A DNA stretch of 64,000 bases from Oscheius tipulae (taxonomy: Eukaryota > Nematoda > Chromadorea > Rhabditida > Rhabditidae). A program made the translations under genes and the position numbers. Position 1 is the first letter of the stretch. Each line of letters starts with the position of its first letter. Where the stretch lies: contig JASJZH010000002.1 in the NCBI GenBank assembly GCA_037178975.1, positions 8,855,501 to 8,919,500 on the forward strand. Reading direction: 5' to 3'. The notes below the pieces were generated by a model that saw nothing but the letters and a program-made list of their open reading frames with translations, had not been told where the DNA came from and made no database searches. Below are positions 47,201 to 58,303 of this stretch, piece by piece.

Positions 47201-49508
47201 AGAAAATGTTGCCTGCGAAGATTCAGCAAGACGTGGCATCCAGTACGAATGAGTGCAAGATCGTTTCTCTCGCTCAGGATTGCCGAACAAGAATCGTTCA
47301 AAACCTTCGTGAACAAACTGAATCCGCATTACGAAGTCTCATCTCGACGAAAAGTCGTGAAACTGCTGGAAAAATAAGCTGAAACCATCGAGGAGAGAGG
47401 GAAACCGCGAATCGTCTCACGTCGTTACTACGATTGACGCCATCACTACTCACTTTGTCAAATACGGAATGAATCGCGTCGAGTTGATACTGGAATGTTT
47501 CGAGCATGTTTGTGACAAGTAAGCGCTTGTAGAAACCAAAAACTTGCAGATCAACTGGAGAAGAACTGGCAAAATCGATCGCCGATGCACTAAAGAAGTA
47601 CGAATTCGGAGAAACTAAACGGCGTGGTGTGTGATGGCGCCAGTAACCTCAAAGTTGCGTGCGAGAAGCTCAAAGCTCCAAGATATGTTTTATCACTTGT
47701 AGTTTAGTATTTGCCCTAGTATTGATAGCTATGCACATGCTTTAAATCTCAACGAGATGGTTATCGACTCAGACCAATTCTTTTCTCTTTTAAGAGGTTT
47801 CTGAGGTGGTAGAAGCAGAAGTGGGATAGCTTCACAAAAGTCTACCAGGAACGACTGGAGTACATTTTTCGACGAGCCGGCGAACAAGAGAAAGAAATTA
47901 CCAATTGAGGTTCGATTTTGTTTTGTGTGTTCAAACTTGTTTAAGGAGAAATCGAAGCATTCGCAGGTGACTCAGCTTGGTGGAATGCACTCTCTCCAGC
48001 TACCCAAACTGTCATCACTATTCAAGAAGTATTTCCTGTTTCCCTGCGAGTTCACTAGACTCGGAAAGGATTTTTTTGTAGGTTACTGAGTTTTTCTTTT
48101 TTATTAGGGATTGTGGTGTTATCTATGAAAACAAGTGCCGAGAACGGCTGGTGGGAAACACAGCTGAAGCGGTTCTCTCAATCTACTCGTTGGCACGAGC
48201 CGAAATTACTGGCTCGACGTCTGAAGTTCTATCTAGGCTCTATCTGTCTGTCTGACGCAGTCTACCTGTGACCTATTGTGAAGTGTTTGGAAGAGAGAAA
48301 CCAAGCGTTCAATCCGGTTGTGGTCACAATTTTTGTAAAGTACAATTCTGTAGAGATTTTGAGCTGAGTAGGAAGATACACTTATATTCAGGCATTTCTT
48401 GTTTTCAAACACCCTAAAATGGCGGTTGCGACATTAAACGCTGTCTAACTGTCGTCGTTACTGTCTCTAAAAAGTTTGAAACAGCGGTTATGGTCTCAGA
48501 GCTGTCTAACTGTGGCAGATGTGGCCCCACGAAGCTTCAATGCTTGAATTTTTAGCTAAAAAGTTGTCCTACTGCTAATCGCTATAATTAAACGTCCCGG
48601 TCTCGATTCCCCTAGATGACAAATTTTTAGAAAAGCTGCTTCGAGAAGAAAAAGACATCACAAAAGCTCCAAAGGTGAGAAGTAATTTTACAAGAATAAA
48701 GAGACTATTCCTATGGTCACAAAAGCTTAGAATAGGAAAACGAGGGCTAACCTGGGAGATTTTGCTGCTTTTAGCCAAGCATGTGAATGCGAAGACGACG
48801 GGAAGATAGATGAGATAGAAGGGAAGAATGGCCGTCAGTCGCATGAACATCTTGCTCGGCCCCGTCTCGATTCCACGCGACGAATGCAGCTCAATCCAAC
48901 TCGAATCGATTTTGTTGGCTCTGAATCAGAAAATGAACTCATTTTTGACCTAAAAAACCTACAAGAACCCCATGAGCCAACTGTGATAGGCTGTCAGCGG
49001 CGGGTAGTCCAGTCCCCAGTAGAGCAGATCGTTCTCTGTACCGTTTACGTACCTCAAATAGGCCATTTTTACACAGAAACTTCGTGGTAAAGGACTTACC
49101 ATTGGTAAATGGGAAGGTTGAAGGTTATTTCGAGCCAATGACGCTGTGCCTCGAAATCTCCATTGAGCGGTTTCATTCCTTCTCCTGTAAAACTCATCGT
49201 GACATTTCTTTTCGTTTCTAGCTTGAAGAATAGCAAAAAACCAAACCTGAATAGCTGCCCACGGCGAGAATTGCTTGAATGAGGAGTGTGAAGCTAAGGA
49301 CGAGGCAAATTCCGAGCCAATCCAGTTCCTTTTCTTCTTTTACGGCTGCCAGATTTGGCTTTTTCTGAAACTTTGTGAGCCTGGGATAAAGAAGGGTGTA
49401 TACCTGTAAGTTTCTGTGAAAATTAGACTGTCGTGCGATGAATTTGGGTTGATAGACCCTGGAATGCAGATTTTTGTTCAGCTGCGGCCTCCATTCTTCG
49501 CCGTTCAT
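44235..49508 (-). CDS. ALG6: ALG6 dolichyl-P-Glc glucosyltransferase
   Basis: Thirteen exons: 49404-49508, 49247-49364, 49100-49184, 48963-49052, 48752-48920, 46739-46803, 46502-46696, 45687-45825, 45557-45642, 45360-45515, 45250-45318, 44904-45006, 44235-44444; phases agree, 529 residues. It is an ER multi-pass membrane enzyme that adds the first glucose to Man9GlcNAc2-PP-dolichol in N-glycan assembly. Diagnostic blocks: [90 protein letters not shown] and [10 protein letters not shown]. The ATG lies 3 nt after TTTCAG (probable trans-splice acceptor). Intron 5 is about 1.95 kb and carries a hAT relic; intron 7 carries a tRNA-like repeat and a minisatellite. The coding frame is intact. Confidence 0.95.
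46160..46190. repeat. short hairpin in ALG6 intron 7
   Basis: AGTTAGGC and GCCTAACT form a perfect 8-bp stem around a 7-nt loop. Confidence 0.6.
46205..46320 (-). repeat. minisatellite, about 20-bp units
   Basis: Minus-strand units of the type GGGACGGGAAAGTGGTTTCAA and AGAGTGGGAAGTAGGTTCAA are arranged in tandem. The same units recur at 57590-57665. Confidence 0.6.
46325..46400 (-). repeat. tRNA-like repeat, family B
   Basis: The minus strand reads GCTCGCCTTCGTGGCGCCGG and GCCGGGTTCGATCTCCGG, with a clear B box. It is similar to the copy at 36.7 kb. Confidence 0.5.
46830..48330 (+). mobile_element. decayed hAT-like transposon with BED finger
   Basis: From 47014 the frame reads [20 protein letters not shown] and [14 protein letters not shown]: a BED-type zinc finger (CxxC, then HxxxxH). 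A TAA stop interrupts at 47149, after which the same frame runs to 47382 ([17 protein letters not shown]). Further decayed pieces follow, including a C-terminal-like [17 protein letters not shown] near 48130. It lies in ALG6 intron 5 in the opposite orientation. No intact terminal repeats or target duplication were found, so the limits are approximate. Confidence 0.6.
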
Positions 49509-50690
49509 CAGCTGAAACGAGCCTTGTTACTTCTACAACAACAAAATAGTTTGGAATCCGACAGAAAAATTGGAAATTGGTTAGAGTGGCTCGCTTTTGT
49601 ACGCAATTGCGTACTTTCATACAAAAGAAGTGAAAGACAACGGTCACGAGCTTGTTTTTCTCTTACTTTTCGAGGTTTTTTTCTCAAATTATCGTCCTGG
49701 TTTTTCGCTAAAATCATTAGCTAGTGGTAGTTCAAAGAGAAGGAAACCATATGCAACCCATCACCGCGAATAGTCGGATGTTTCCAAGCCCAAAAAAGTT
49801 GTTTTCTTATATGAGTCACCCTGAATTGCATGTCTTTTTTCAAATCCAACAACTTCCTCTCAAAATTCTCAGTAACGTGTGAAAATCGACCAGTATACGG
49901 CCTGCGACCGCCCCCGCCTGCGGGTCGGTTGACAAACGACCTCCCAATCATAACACGAACCGGCTCGACCCTCGCAGTCTCGCTCACTCCTTCGGGAATC
50001 GTGTGATTCTTTCCACGCTATGACAGTTTTTGACAAAAAAAAACAAAAGCAAATATGGCTCGCTTTCTTAATAATTGCCTCGTTGGGCTTTTTTGATGAA
50101 GATCCTTCTTGCGAGTTTCCAATAGTCTGTCTGTTGCTTTGCCTCTATCGCTGTCCCTCTGTCTTTCCCTGTTTTTCTGTCTTCCAGTCTCTGACTCTCC
50201 TAATAACTGTCTCTTCGTCTCTCTATCATCTATATTCTATTGCTCTACCTCTATCTCTCGCTATCTCTTTATCTCTCAGTCTCCCTGTCTCTATCTCTCT
50301 GCCTCTCTGTCTCTCCCACAGCATTCCCCCTTGTCCTTCAAGTTTCTGCCCTTCCCAGCTAATGAGATGTGTTTTTCTCTTTCTCTAGTCGCTCCTCCTC
50401 TCAATTCCCTCACAGAGCCTCCATGTTTCCCCTCATTTGGCTATTTTGCTTCTCTCTCTGTTTATCCTATTGGTTTTTCCCAAACTCTTCTCATGTAATC
50501 CTACCGATTCCTAATCTCGTTCTTTCACAGTGTAATTTTTCCCTTTCAGCAGCCACAGTCAATGTTCCCATGAGTACAAGATCTTCCATTTCGTCCTTTC
50601 CGTCGCGGACGCCGTCATCCAATGGCTTTTCAGCAGGTTGGTTCTTGGTAGAGGCGAGAGAGTCAGATGTCGACATGTTATGAATAATGA
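49509..50690. other. upstream of ALG6, possible unassigned exons
   Basis: On the minus strand, an open stretch around 50010-49810 reads NHTIPEGVSETARVEPV, SFVNRPAGGGGRRPYTGRF and FERKLLDLKKDMQF, which looks like protein but matches no family I know; possible acceptor CATAG at about 50020. Another at 50676-50491 begins MSTSDSLASTKNQPAEKPLD. I could not join them in phase. Positions 50130-50330 are TCTCTGTCTC-rich. Confidence 0.3.
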
Positions 50691-51090
50691 CCGGAATCGG
50701 CCGAGACTACCCGTCGCGATTATGCTCTAACATGTCTGAAAGGTCAGCGTTCTTCTGAACTCATTAGGGGAAAACACCCGCCGCCGGGCTTAATCAACAG
50801 CAAACAATAAAAAAAGAGGAGCTCTAAAATAGATAAATGAATAGATGCTACTCATAAACTTTACCCATAAAGCACGATAGAGTTTGTTAGGGTTGCAAAC
50901 AAAAAACACTGCTGCGGAAGCATGCCTATACCATCTACTGAGCCCTAGAAATGTTTCATTTTTTGATGAGGATGGAAATGCTTGAATGCGTCCGGGTCAT
51001 AGCCAAAGCTCACTGGAGCATGTAGAGAAACGAGCGTGTGATTAAAACTTTTGGATGGATTATAAAAGACAGACAGAACAAGTTGTTCAG
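50691..51090. other. intergenic, TMCO4 upstream
   Basis: It should hold the first exon of the TMCO4 gene. A short ATG exon near 50692-50740 followed by GTCAGC is possible but out of phase with the next exon. Confidence 0.25.
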
Positions 51091-53371
51091 AACCATCATG
51101 CTCATCGCCAGTCCACAAGTCTGCAGAAGAAGTCCATTCCCAGTTGCGACCATCCACCCGATTCGCCTTTGCCAATCTTGTGACAACTGTCATTCGTCTC
51201 GACTTTTGGAATGACTTTGATCCGCATTCGATGTAAGTCTTCCTGTTAGTTTGTACTTTTCCTCTTTAGATTTTTCTGCAAAATTGCCTTCGAGGGCGTC
51301 ATGAACTGCATGGGGCTTCCGGAGAAGACTATTAAGTCTCTGAAAACACAGCTAGAGGTCCGGGTGTTGACGGTCGAGAGCACCAAAATGATCTTCAGGG
51401 TGAGCACGAGGGAACGGACATTGCTGTACTCATAACGACAATCAAGGAAGACCCTGCCATCCAAGAAAACGGAACGATATGTCTACTTGAAGCCCTTCTT
51501 TTAGCCTTTGTCGCCTCGGCCGATTATGACAGCCGATATAGGGTCCTGCTCCGACATATGGCTACTCTGTTGGGGATTTCCTGGGATGACTTTGAGGAAC
51601 TCGAAGAGAATCTGGCCACCTCGATCCTTGAAGAGCAATTCGTCGAATCGGAGTGAGTTTAAAAGCACTAGAAGTTTTAAATGTTGCCCCTCCAGTTCCC
51701 GTGCAAACCACTTATCACCCGACGGGTAAGCTGGTGTTGTGATGTGGGCTTATCATACGGTTCTTTGCTGAAACAATGTTAATGGTTTCAGGTATGCCCG
51801 GAAAGCTAGAGAGAAGACTCAGAGGAACAAGAAGATCAAGAGATATCTGATGATCGGGGCAGCAGGTGGTGTTGGAGGAGTCCTGATCGGTTAGTACTCT
51901 CTCTGTATTTCTGTCTCTATCTCTCGTTCTCTGTCTAAAGTTTTTTCTTTAGGTCTGACAGGCGGTCTAGCTGCTCCACTGATCGCCGCTGGAGCCGGCG
52001 TACTTGGAGTCGGATCAGGAGCTGTAGCAGCGATAGCCTCAACAGCGGGAGCAGCCGTGTTAGGAACGACTTTCGGCGTGACGGGTGCTGGTCTTTCCGG
52101 GTACAAAGTTCGTCCCTTATCCACTGTTTTGTTGCAAACAACATTTCCAGATGAAAAAGCGGGTAGGAGCGATAGAGGAGTTCAGTATTGGAACTCTTTC
52201 TCAAGGGACTGGACTGCATTGTGCTCTGGCTGTCAGTGGATGGATTGATCCTCATGCCGTGAGAGATAATTTGAGTTCCTGATACCGTTTCTTTCAGAGT
52301 CATGAAGAGGCCTTTGTGCAGCCTTGGAGGCATTTGAACTGTGCCAAGGAACAGTACACACTAAAGTATGAGAGCAGGTATCTGGAAGAACTCGGCAAGG
52401 CTTTGGACTACCTTATGAGCTTCGCTGTAACCGCTGCTGTTCAGCAAGCTCTGATGGAGACAGCCCTTCACAGTCAGTTGGTTTTGAGCAGATAGACAGA
52501 GAGAGACAGAGTGTCAGAGAGGGTAGATACATATATAAGCAACATTCGTAATTTTCAGGTCTTCTAACTGCGGTGGCCTGGCCAGTGGCTATTCTCGGCT
52601 GTGCTTCAGTGCTCGATAATCCTTGGAACGTGTGCATCTCACGTTCAGCCGAGGTTTTCCTCTCTTTCCAGCTGATGAGATTAGGCTAATTTAGGTTGGA
52701 GAGCAGTTGGCCGAGATTCTTCTAACTCGTCAACACGGAAAAAGACCCATTACCTTGATTGGATTCAGTCTCGGGGCGAGAGTCATCTATCACTGCCTGC
52801 TCACAATGAGCAAGAGGGCCGAATGTGTCGGCATCGTTGAAGACGTCATTCTTCTGGGGGCACCAGTGACGGCTTCCTCAAAACAATGGGCAACCATGGC
52901 CAGTGTGGTTGGAGGAAGGATTATCAATGGTTACTGTGAAACGGATTGGCTTCTACGATTCGTCTACCGTACCATGTCGGCACAGATTTCTGTAGCGGGG
53001 ACCAGTCCAATTGGGACGAAACATACGAAGAAGATCTATAATTACAACCTTACTCACATTGTAAGTTGTCTCTGTCCTTATCTATCTGTCTCTCTGTCTC
53101 TATTATTCCGAATTTTCAGGTAAAAGGACACTTGGACTACTCCCAAAAACTGACAGAAGTCCTATCCGCCGTTGGAATCCGAGTAGAACCTCATTCTCCA
53201 GAGTCGTGTCAAAATATCAGTGATCTGGTAGCGGAGGCTACGGAAGCAAAAGAAGCCTCTCCAGCCCAAGAGATCAACGACAACAAAGTCATTTTCAAAG
53301 CTGGAGAGGACTTCGTCGATCCGCTCGCACAAGAAATATCTGAAGTTCACGTCGTGGACAAGAGCCCGTGA
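51091..53371 (+). CDS. TMCO4: TMCO4 / DUF726 family protein, 5' exon not found
   Basis: Exons: 51091-51232 (start uncertain), 51270-51399, 51447-51652, 51696-51725 (small, phase-consistent), 51792-51889, 51953-52107, 52151-52258, 52298-52472, 52559-52653, 52695-53060, 53120-53371. Membrane protein with an alpha/beta-hydrolase fold, in the family of yeast Mil1 and human TMCO4. Evidence: YDSRYRVLLRHMATLLGI; a basic stretch (REKTQRNKKIKRYLMIG) leading into a Gly/Ala-rich membrane segment (GVGGVLIG, LTGGLAAPLIAAGAGVLGVG); then MKKRVGAIEEFSIGTLS and the hydrolase elbow LIGFSLGARVIYHCL (GxSxG). VVGGRIINGYCETDWLLRFVYR and a C-terminal VKGHLDYS follow. Substrate unknown. Introns carry TCTGTCTCT; one uses GTCAGT as donor. 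It converges on TIL gene 2. Confidence 0.9.
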
Positions 53372-53486
53372 TGGTCTAAAGGATCTGAGTCAACTTCTAG
53401 TCAAATTGGAGCTTTTATCAGAACCATTCCTGTCATATACTGTGATTTTTTGTATGTTTATGAATGTGCATTTTGCTGAAATCTTA

Positions 53487-53841
53487 TTACTGGGTCAGTG
53501 GACGGCATTCTTCCTGACGGACGCATTTCTTGGTGGCATCATCACGGAGGTAGCCAGGCTTACATCCACAGTACTCTCCAGGAATACACTGCATGGTGCA
53601 TGCCTAAAAAAGATATGCTTGCAAGATGAATGGTTACTCACGATCATTACAGATTGTCCATTTTTACACAAGCTCTCACAAGGCTTACATTGGACCTTGT
53701 TCTCATTCGGGCCGCAATCCAAGGCAGACAGAACTGAAAATATTCTTTTGGTTACCTGTCTCTCAGTCCTTCTCTGTTTCTCCGTCTAGACAAACCTGCA
53801 ACAGTGGTAGCAAAAAGAACGAAGCTGAAAAGACGAGCCAT
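53487..53841 (-). CDS. secreted TIL-domain protease inhibitor 2
   Basis: Three exons: 53796-53841, 53642-53733, 53487-53603; 84 residues. Signal peptide MARLFSFVLFATTVAVLSA, then one TIL domain with ten cysteines: DCGPNENKVQCKPCESLC, ACTMQCIPGEYCGCKPGY and CVRQEECRPLTQ. It is a probable inhibitor of extracellular serine proteases. Compared with TIL gene 1 it has the usual spacing after the last CxC and a short tail. Intron 1 contains AGAAACAGAGAAGGACTGAGAGACAG-type sequence. The stop is 115 bp from the TMCO4 stop, convergent. Confidence 0.93.
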
Positions 53842-54201
53842 TGTTGTTGGTCTAACCCGGCGCTGGCGCTTTTATTGGCTGGAAAACCGAGGTCATAATA
53901 AGTTTTTGCATCGCAATGAAATGAATGTATTGATGACCGAAGTGTAGACACAGGTGGAAAAACATTCGGAAATCAGCTTTTCTGACTCACGGACAGTCTA
54001 GAATTTAATTAATTGCTTGAGTATTCTATCACTAGCTGACAAATTAATCCTTAGAAGAGATCTCAAAAGTGGATCTTTGCAAATGAAGTGTTTTCGAAAC
54101 AGATGGGATTCGGTTGGTTTGCACAGGCCTATTTTCAGTTTACCAGAAGAACAATCCCTTCCTATCCGGGACAAAATTTTCCAAAAAGGTCTATTCGAGA
54201 A
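53842..54201. other. spacer between TIL gene 2 and GT92 gene
   Basis: It contains the TIL gene 2 promoter and the GT92 3' flank. No gene seen; the open frame at 54017-54343 is mostly antisense to the last GT92 exon. Confidence 0.4.
53869..53876 (-). promoter_or_regulatory. TATA-like and CCAAT-like promoter of TIL gene 2
   Basis: The minus strand reads AGCCAATAAAAGCGCC about 30 nt upstream of the ATG. Confidence 0.4.
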
Positions 54202-55707
54202 TCAACAAAATTTATTGAAAATAGCACACAAGCTCTGTTTTACATTCTGTGACAGGGTTGCTTGTAGTTTTGTGTCCAAATTTGTTAAATTGAAGTTTCC
54301 AAAAGATTCGGCTTCTTTGAGGAAGAAAGACCATCCTCTTTGAAGACGGTAGTGTCTAAAAATGTCGTGTTCCGTTTAAATTTGGTTCTTACCTAACAAC
54401 TGCCTCCTCCGGCGGGACAAGGTACACATCTGAGCCCTTTTTGAAGCGAAGAACTTGATGTACACCCATTGATTCGACCTGAACAGTGATGCACTTTGTT
54501 TTGAAGATCAGCAGACTTTTTGTGGGTCAATAACGGATTTTGTAGTGTGATTGAGAGGGGCAACATGACTAGTGTTGTGCCATAGTGCTGTTGGCATTTC
54601 GGTTTTGACTTCTTCCCAAGTTAAAGGTATTTCCTGGAAACATAGACTTGTAGAGACAGAGACAGTCGCTAACTGTCGGAATCTCGTTGTGCCGAAGAAC
54701 CCATTGACATCTAAACCGATACTCTCCAACACCTTCTGCTTGTTGTAACTCCAAAAAATTCTTGAATGCCCCTCGTTTCGGGAGGATCCTTTCGTCCAAA
54801 TCGACAGTCGCGACTCTTTTGGATTCACCCCGCGAACGGGTCAGACACTCCTAAAAGAGTACAATCACCTAAAAGTTTAGTTATACCTGAAGTTGAACTT
54901 CATGCCGGCAACGATGACGACTCATGCAACCAGCAATCTTGTTCATGGTTATCACTTCAACAATCCCGGACAAGACATAATGTTCCAGTATTCGATCCAC
55001 CAAACTGTCTGCCTCTTGTTTGTAGACGTAAAAATGTTCTGCTCCCTGAACTTTCGTACTAAAGTTTTCCAGAGATACAGAGAGATGGACGTTTATTAAC
55101 CTGTAACTTGTAAAACTCAATGAACTCGATAAGCATCAGCCATTTGGGATCCCGGCCATAAATTGGAGCTAAGCAGAACGAGAAGTCGTACTTAAAAACT
55201 AGACAAAATTTTCAAGGAAGAGGGTGCTACCTACTTTTTCGTGAAATTATCCTTGCCAGTTCGGTTACTTTATTCCTCCTGTCTATCGTCAATCCAACAT
55301 AGTCAACCAGTTCAGTATTAGGGCAATACACCAGGTGTTCCGGAAACACCAAAACAGGATTTGGATGACCTATCTCCTTCTGATTTCGATTAAAGTATCG
55401 ACAGTAGACCTTTCTTCTGAAAAATGACATTTTTCATCGGTTGAAGGACTAACTGAAAGTATCCAGCTGAAGAAATAACCACCACTATCTTGTCTTCTTC
55501 TTGATGGGCGGAGAATACCATCAATGGTTCCGTGTCATTGGTATGTAAATAAACTGACTTCTCCAAAAAATTGTTGGCTGCAGACTTGTGAGATTCCAAA
55601 GCTCTTGTAAATATAAGGCGGTGAGTGAGCCAGAGAGCTGTTCTATAGCATAAGAGTAGTACGAGAATGAGGATGAACAGTCGAAGGGGAATAGCGCGCA
55701 GACGCAT
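54202..55707 (-). CDS. glycosyltransferase family 92 protein (DUF23)
   Basis: Eight exons: 55454-55707, 55235-55416, 55101-55198, 54887-55045, 54674-54850, 54517-54633, 54393-54478, 54202-54355; phases agree, 408 residues. Type II Golgi enzyme of the group that includes C. elegans GALT-1 (beta-1,4-galactosyltransferase acting on core fucose); the acceptor here is unknown. The start at 55707 gives a membrane anchor near the N-terminus (LRLFILILVLLLCY). Family blocks: VYCRYFN, YDFSFCLAPIYGRDPKWLML, LQGAEHFYVYKQEAD, CLTRSRGESKRVATVDLDE (DxD-type), FRCQWVLRHNEIP, TKSVIDPQKV and a late HYRLQRGW. An ATG further upstream (55788) would add a tail before the anchor; I prefer the shorter form. Confidence 0.92.
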
Positions 55708-58303
55708 TAATGTTCCGAGAAAGAGAAAATGGGGATAAGAGAGAGTGAGAGGGTCGAAAACATAGCACTGACAAAACTTATCAAGCATTTCTGTCTCTCT
55801 GCCTCCCTGTCCCTATCTCTTTTTCTCTCTGTTTCTGTCTATCTGTCTCTTAGTCTCTTTCTCTCTCTGTCTCTCTGCTACTCTAATCTTCTGTCTTTGT
55901 TCTCACGCGGCGAAACAATAAATCCAAAAATACAATTGTTACTAGCCTTCATATCAATATTCGCCCAGCCCTGCAGCCAACTCTTATTTGGACTTCAAAT
56001 ATTGTTGTGGTGTTGGGTCTAGTCTCTCTGTGTCATGCAAACATAACATTTTTTTAAACAATCTTTTGAGGATCGTCTTCGACCAGCCTTGACCTTCCTT
56101 CCGTTTCTTGACGTCATTCCCAGCCTGACAGTCTTGTAATTTTTGACGAATTACCTTCCCGAACTGGCTTCTCTTCTTCTATATTCTTTTCCAGGATTCT
56201 GAACAAACTAAAAGAAACGGACAGAATGAACCTCAAGGAGGAACAAATCCCGTAAGTTCTTTTCTATTCGGAGCTCCTTGATCTAAATGTGACAGTTGTA
56301 TGTACATTTCTGCTTTTCTGCCACAAAACATGTTGAATGATTCTGAGCAAATATTGTGACAACTTCTGGGAGGCTAAACAGTTCCTGAAGCAAGAAGTAT
56401 TCCAGAACTTTTTTTCGTTAACTACCTCTTTCTTTCATCAGGCGTTTAAACTTTGTCTAAACTGTCCACTTTGTCGGCCTCCGTACTCTTTTGTTGATCT
56501 TCGTGATCTGTCCACACGAGAGGATACTTTTGATAGCCGCTCATTCTTTCCGTGTCAGCATATCCTGTCTCTGTCTCTATCTCTATCTGTCCCTGTCCCT
56601 GTCTCTTCTTGTTACCTTTATGTTTACCAATTTTTCTCTCCCACACATATAAATACAACTGGACTGCCCACTTCCGCCCGTTCCCACAATGTTTTCTCTG
56701 GATCTGTCGGCAGTTGAATTTAGTTTAAAGAAGCAGACGTACTCTAATGATCTTTTACCCTACAATAGTCTTTTCGGTACTTAAGAATTCGTTAATTTTT
56801 ATTCCTAACTGCAATACCAAATCAGCATAATATTGTTGTTTGTTCTGGATTGAGTTGTTACTGTAAATAGCTTATAGCGGACTCTGATGTGTTTGAGAAA
56901 GAAAAACATTGCTGGCTTGTCCACTGTTCTCACGGTTTTGGCCTTGTTCCCATCAGTTTCCTTTTCGAAAGGTTTAACACAAGCGCGAGTCTTATGAACA
57001 GTTCAGCGGTTCAGCCTTTTGAGATTCACTGATCATTCAGTCTGTGATTTGTTAAAAAAAGCAATTATACCCTGGTGACACTCACACGTACAATTTAGAT
57101 CCCCGTTTAGCGAACCCGTTTGTGAACACCTTTTATGTTTCCTGTTTTTTTTTATTGTTAGTCTTTTTTTACAAGTGGCAGAGACAGAGAAACAGAGAAA
57201 CACAGAGATAGCTTTCCCACGCAGTATCTATCAAATCCATTGGTCAGAGTGTGAATTGGAATGGACGACCGGTTTCGTTGGATCTCTGTCCAGTCCCCAA
57301 CAGAAGAACACATCCTAAGAATTTTGTTTTGTCTCGCTCACTTTCTCTCACTTGAACGAACAGGAAATAATTGAATTAATGAACCTCGTGCAAATTTCTG
57401 TGCCCAAGTTCAATTGAACCCTATTGACCTCGATGACGCTCCCACCATTTTTTTCTTCCTGGGTTCATTGCGTTTTTTGAATTGATTCATTTCGCGGAAC
57501 TTAGCTAACTTTGAAGAGACTTTCATATAGCAAACTACATCGCAGGGCACATTTTCCCTTGGATAGAAAATTGGGTCAAGGGATGGGAAATTGGTCCAAA
57601 GAGTGGAAGGGAAGTGGTTTCAAGGGATGGAAAGTGATATCAAAGAGTGGTAAGCGGGTTTAACTAATTAGCAGTGGTCATTAGCTACTGGGGAAAGGAG
57701 AAGGTACGCAACAGATTAGGCTACTGCCTCGAAGGGGCGGTGGCCTAGCTTGTACTAACATACATCCAAATGAGGACAGGCTTGAAAGGTTACAGTAAGC
57801 GGGAAAACAACAAGCTGTTGCTTGTGTTTGGATTTCAAAATCGATTGAATACTAATAGAGTTACATTGAAAAAGAGCCTTTCTCAGTTTTAAAACTATTT
57901 TTCACGTCTGGGTTATAGTTATTCGGCATACTGAGCAAAGATCATCTAGTTGTGAAAAACAAACAGGGTAGTCACTTTTGAAAAGACTAGTTTTTCTACA
58001 TCGCGTATTTCCTCTTTCTGTCTAGGAACTGGAAAATATCTTCTACGTCAAACTCGCATGTTCCTGTACTAGACTCTACTCTAGCCATGCCAATTTCCGT
58101 GGTGGACATGACTGTTTCCGTAATTTCTCACTCTCTCTTTTCCCCCTATCCCGACCGCATTTGAATGATCCGATTGCGCGGTCAGTCTAGTTTGCCTGAC
58201 AGCCCTCCTTCCCTCCCTCTTCTGACTCATTTCTAGTTTAAAAGGTTCGTCTGGGTTCAGAACACAGTTTTACACTCCTTCCCCCGAGGACCTCATTTCC
58301 AGG
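55708..58303. other. 2.6 kb without a supported gene
   Basis: Positions 55790-55880 are TCTCTGTCTC-rich. A possible exon at about 56198-56250 (ILNKLKETDRMNLKEEQIP, acceptor TTTTCCAG, donor GTAAGT) has no partner that I can recognise. The open frame at 56337-56717 is not convincing. Positions 57590-57665 hold minisatellite units. Close to the next gene, TTTAAAAGG (58237-58245) is a possible core promoter of the MFS gene. Confidence 0.4.
57590..57665 (+). repeat. minisatellite, about 20-bp units
   Basis: Units GGGATGGGAAATTGGTCCAA, GAGTGGAAGGGAAGTGGTTT and GGGATGGAAAGTGATATCAA in tandem, matching the array in ALG6 intron 7. Confidence 0.6.

Noticed and set aside
56337-56717. Plus-strand 126-residue frame
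   Set aside because: No family motif; its second half is TCTCTGTCTC repeat translated.
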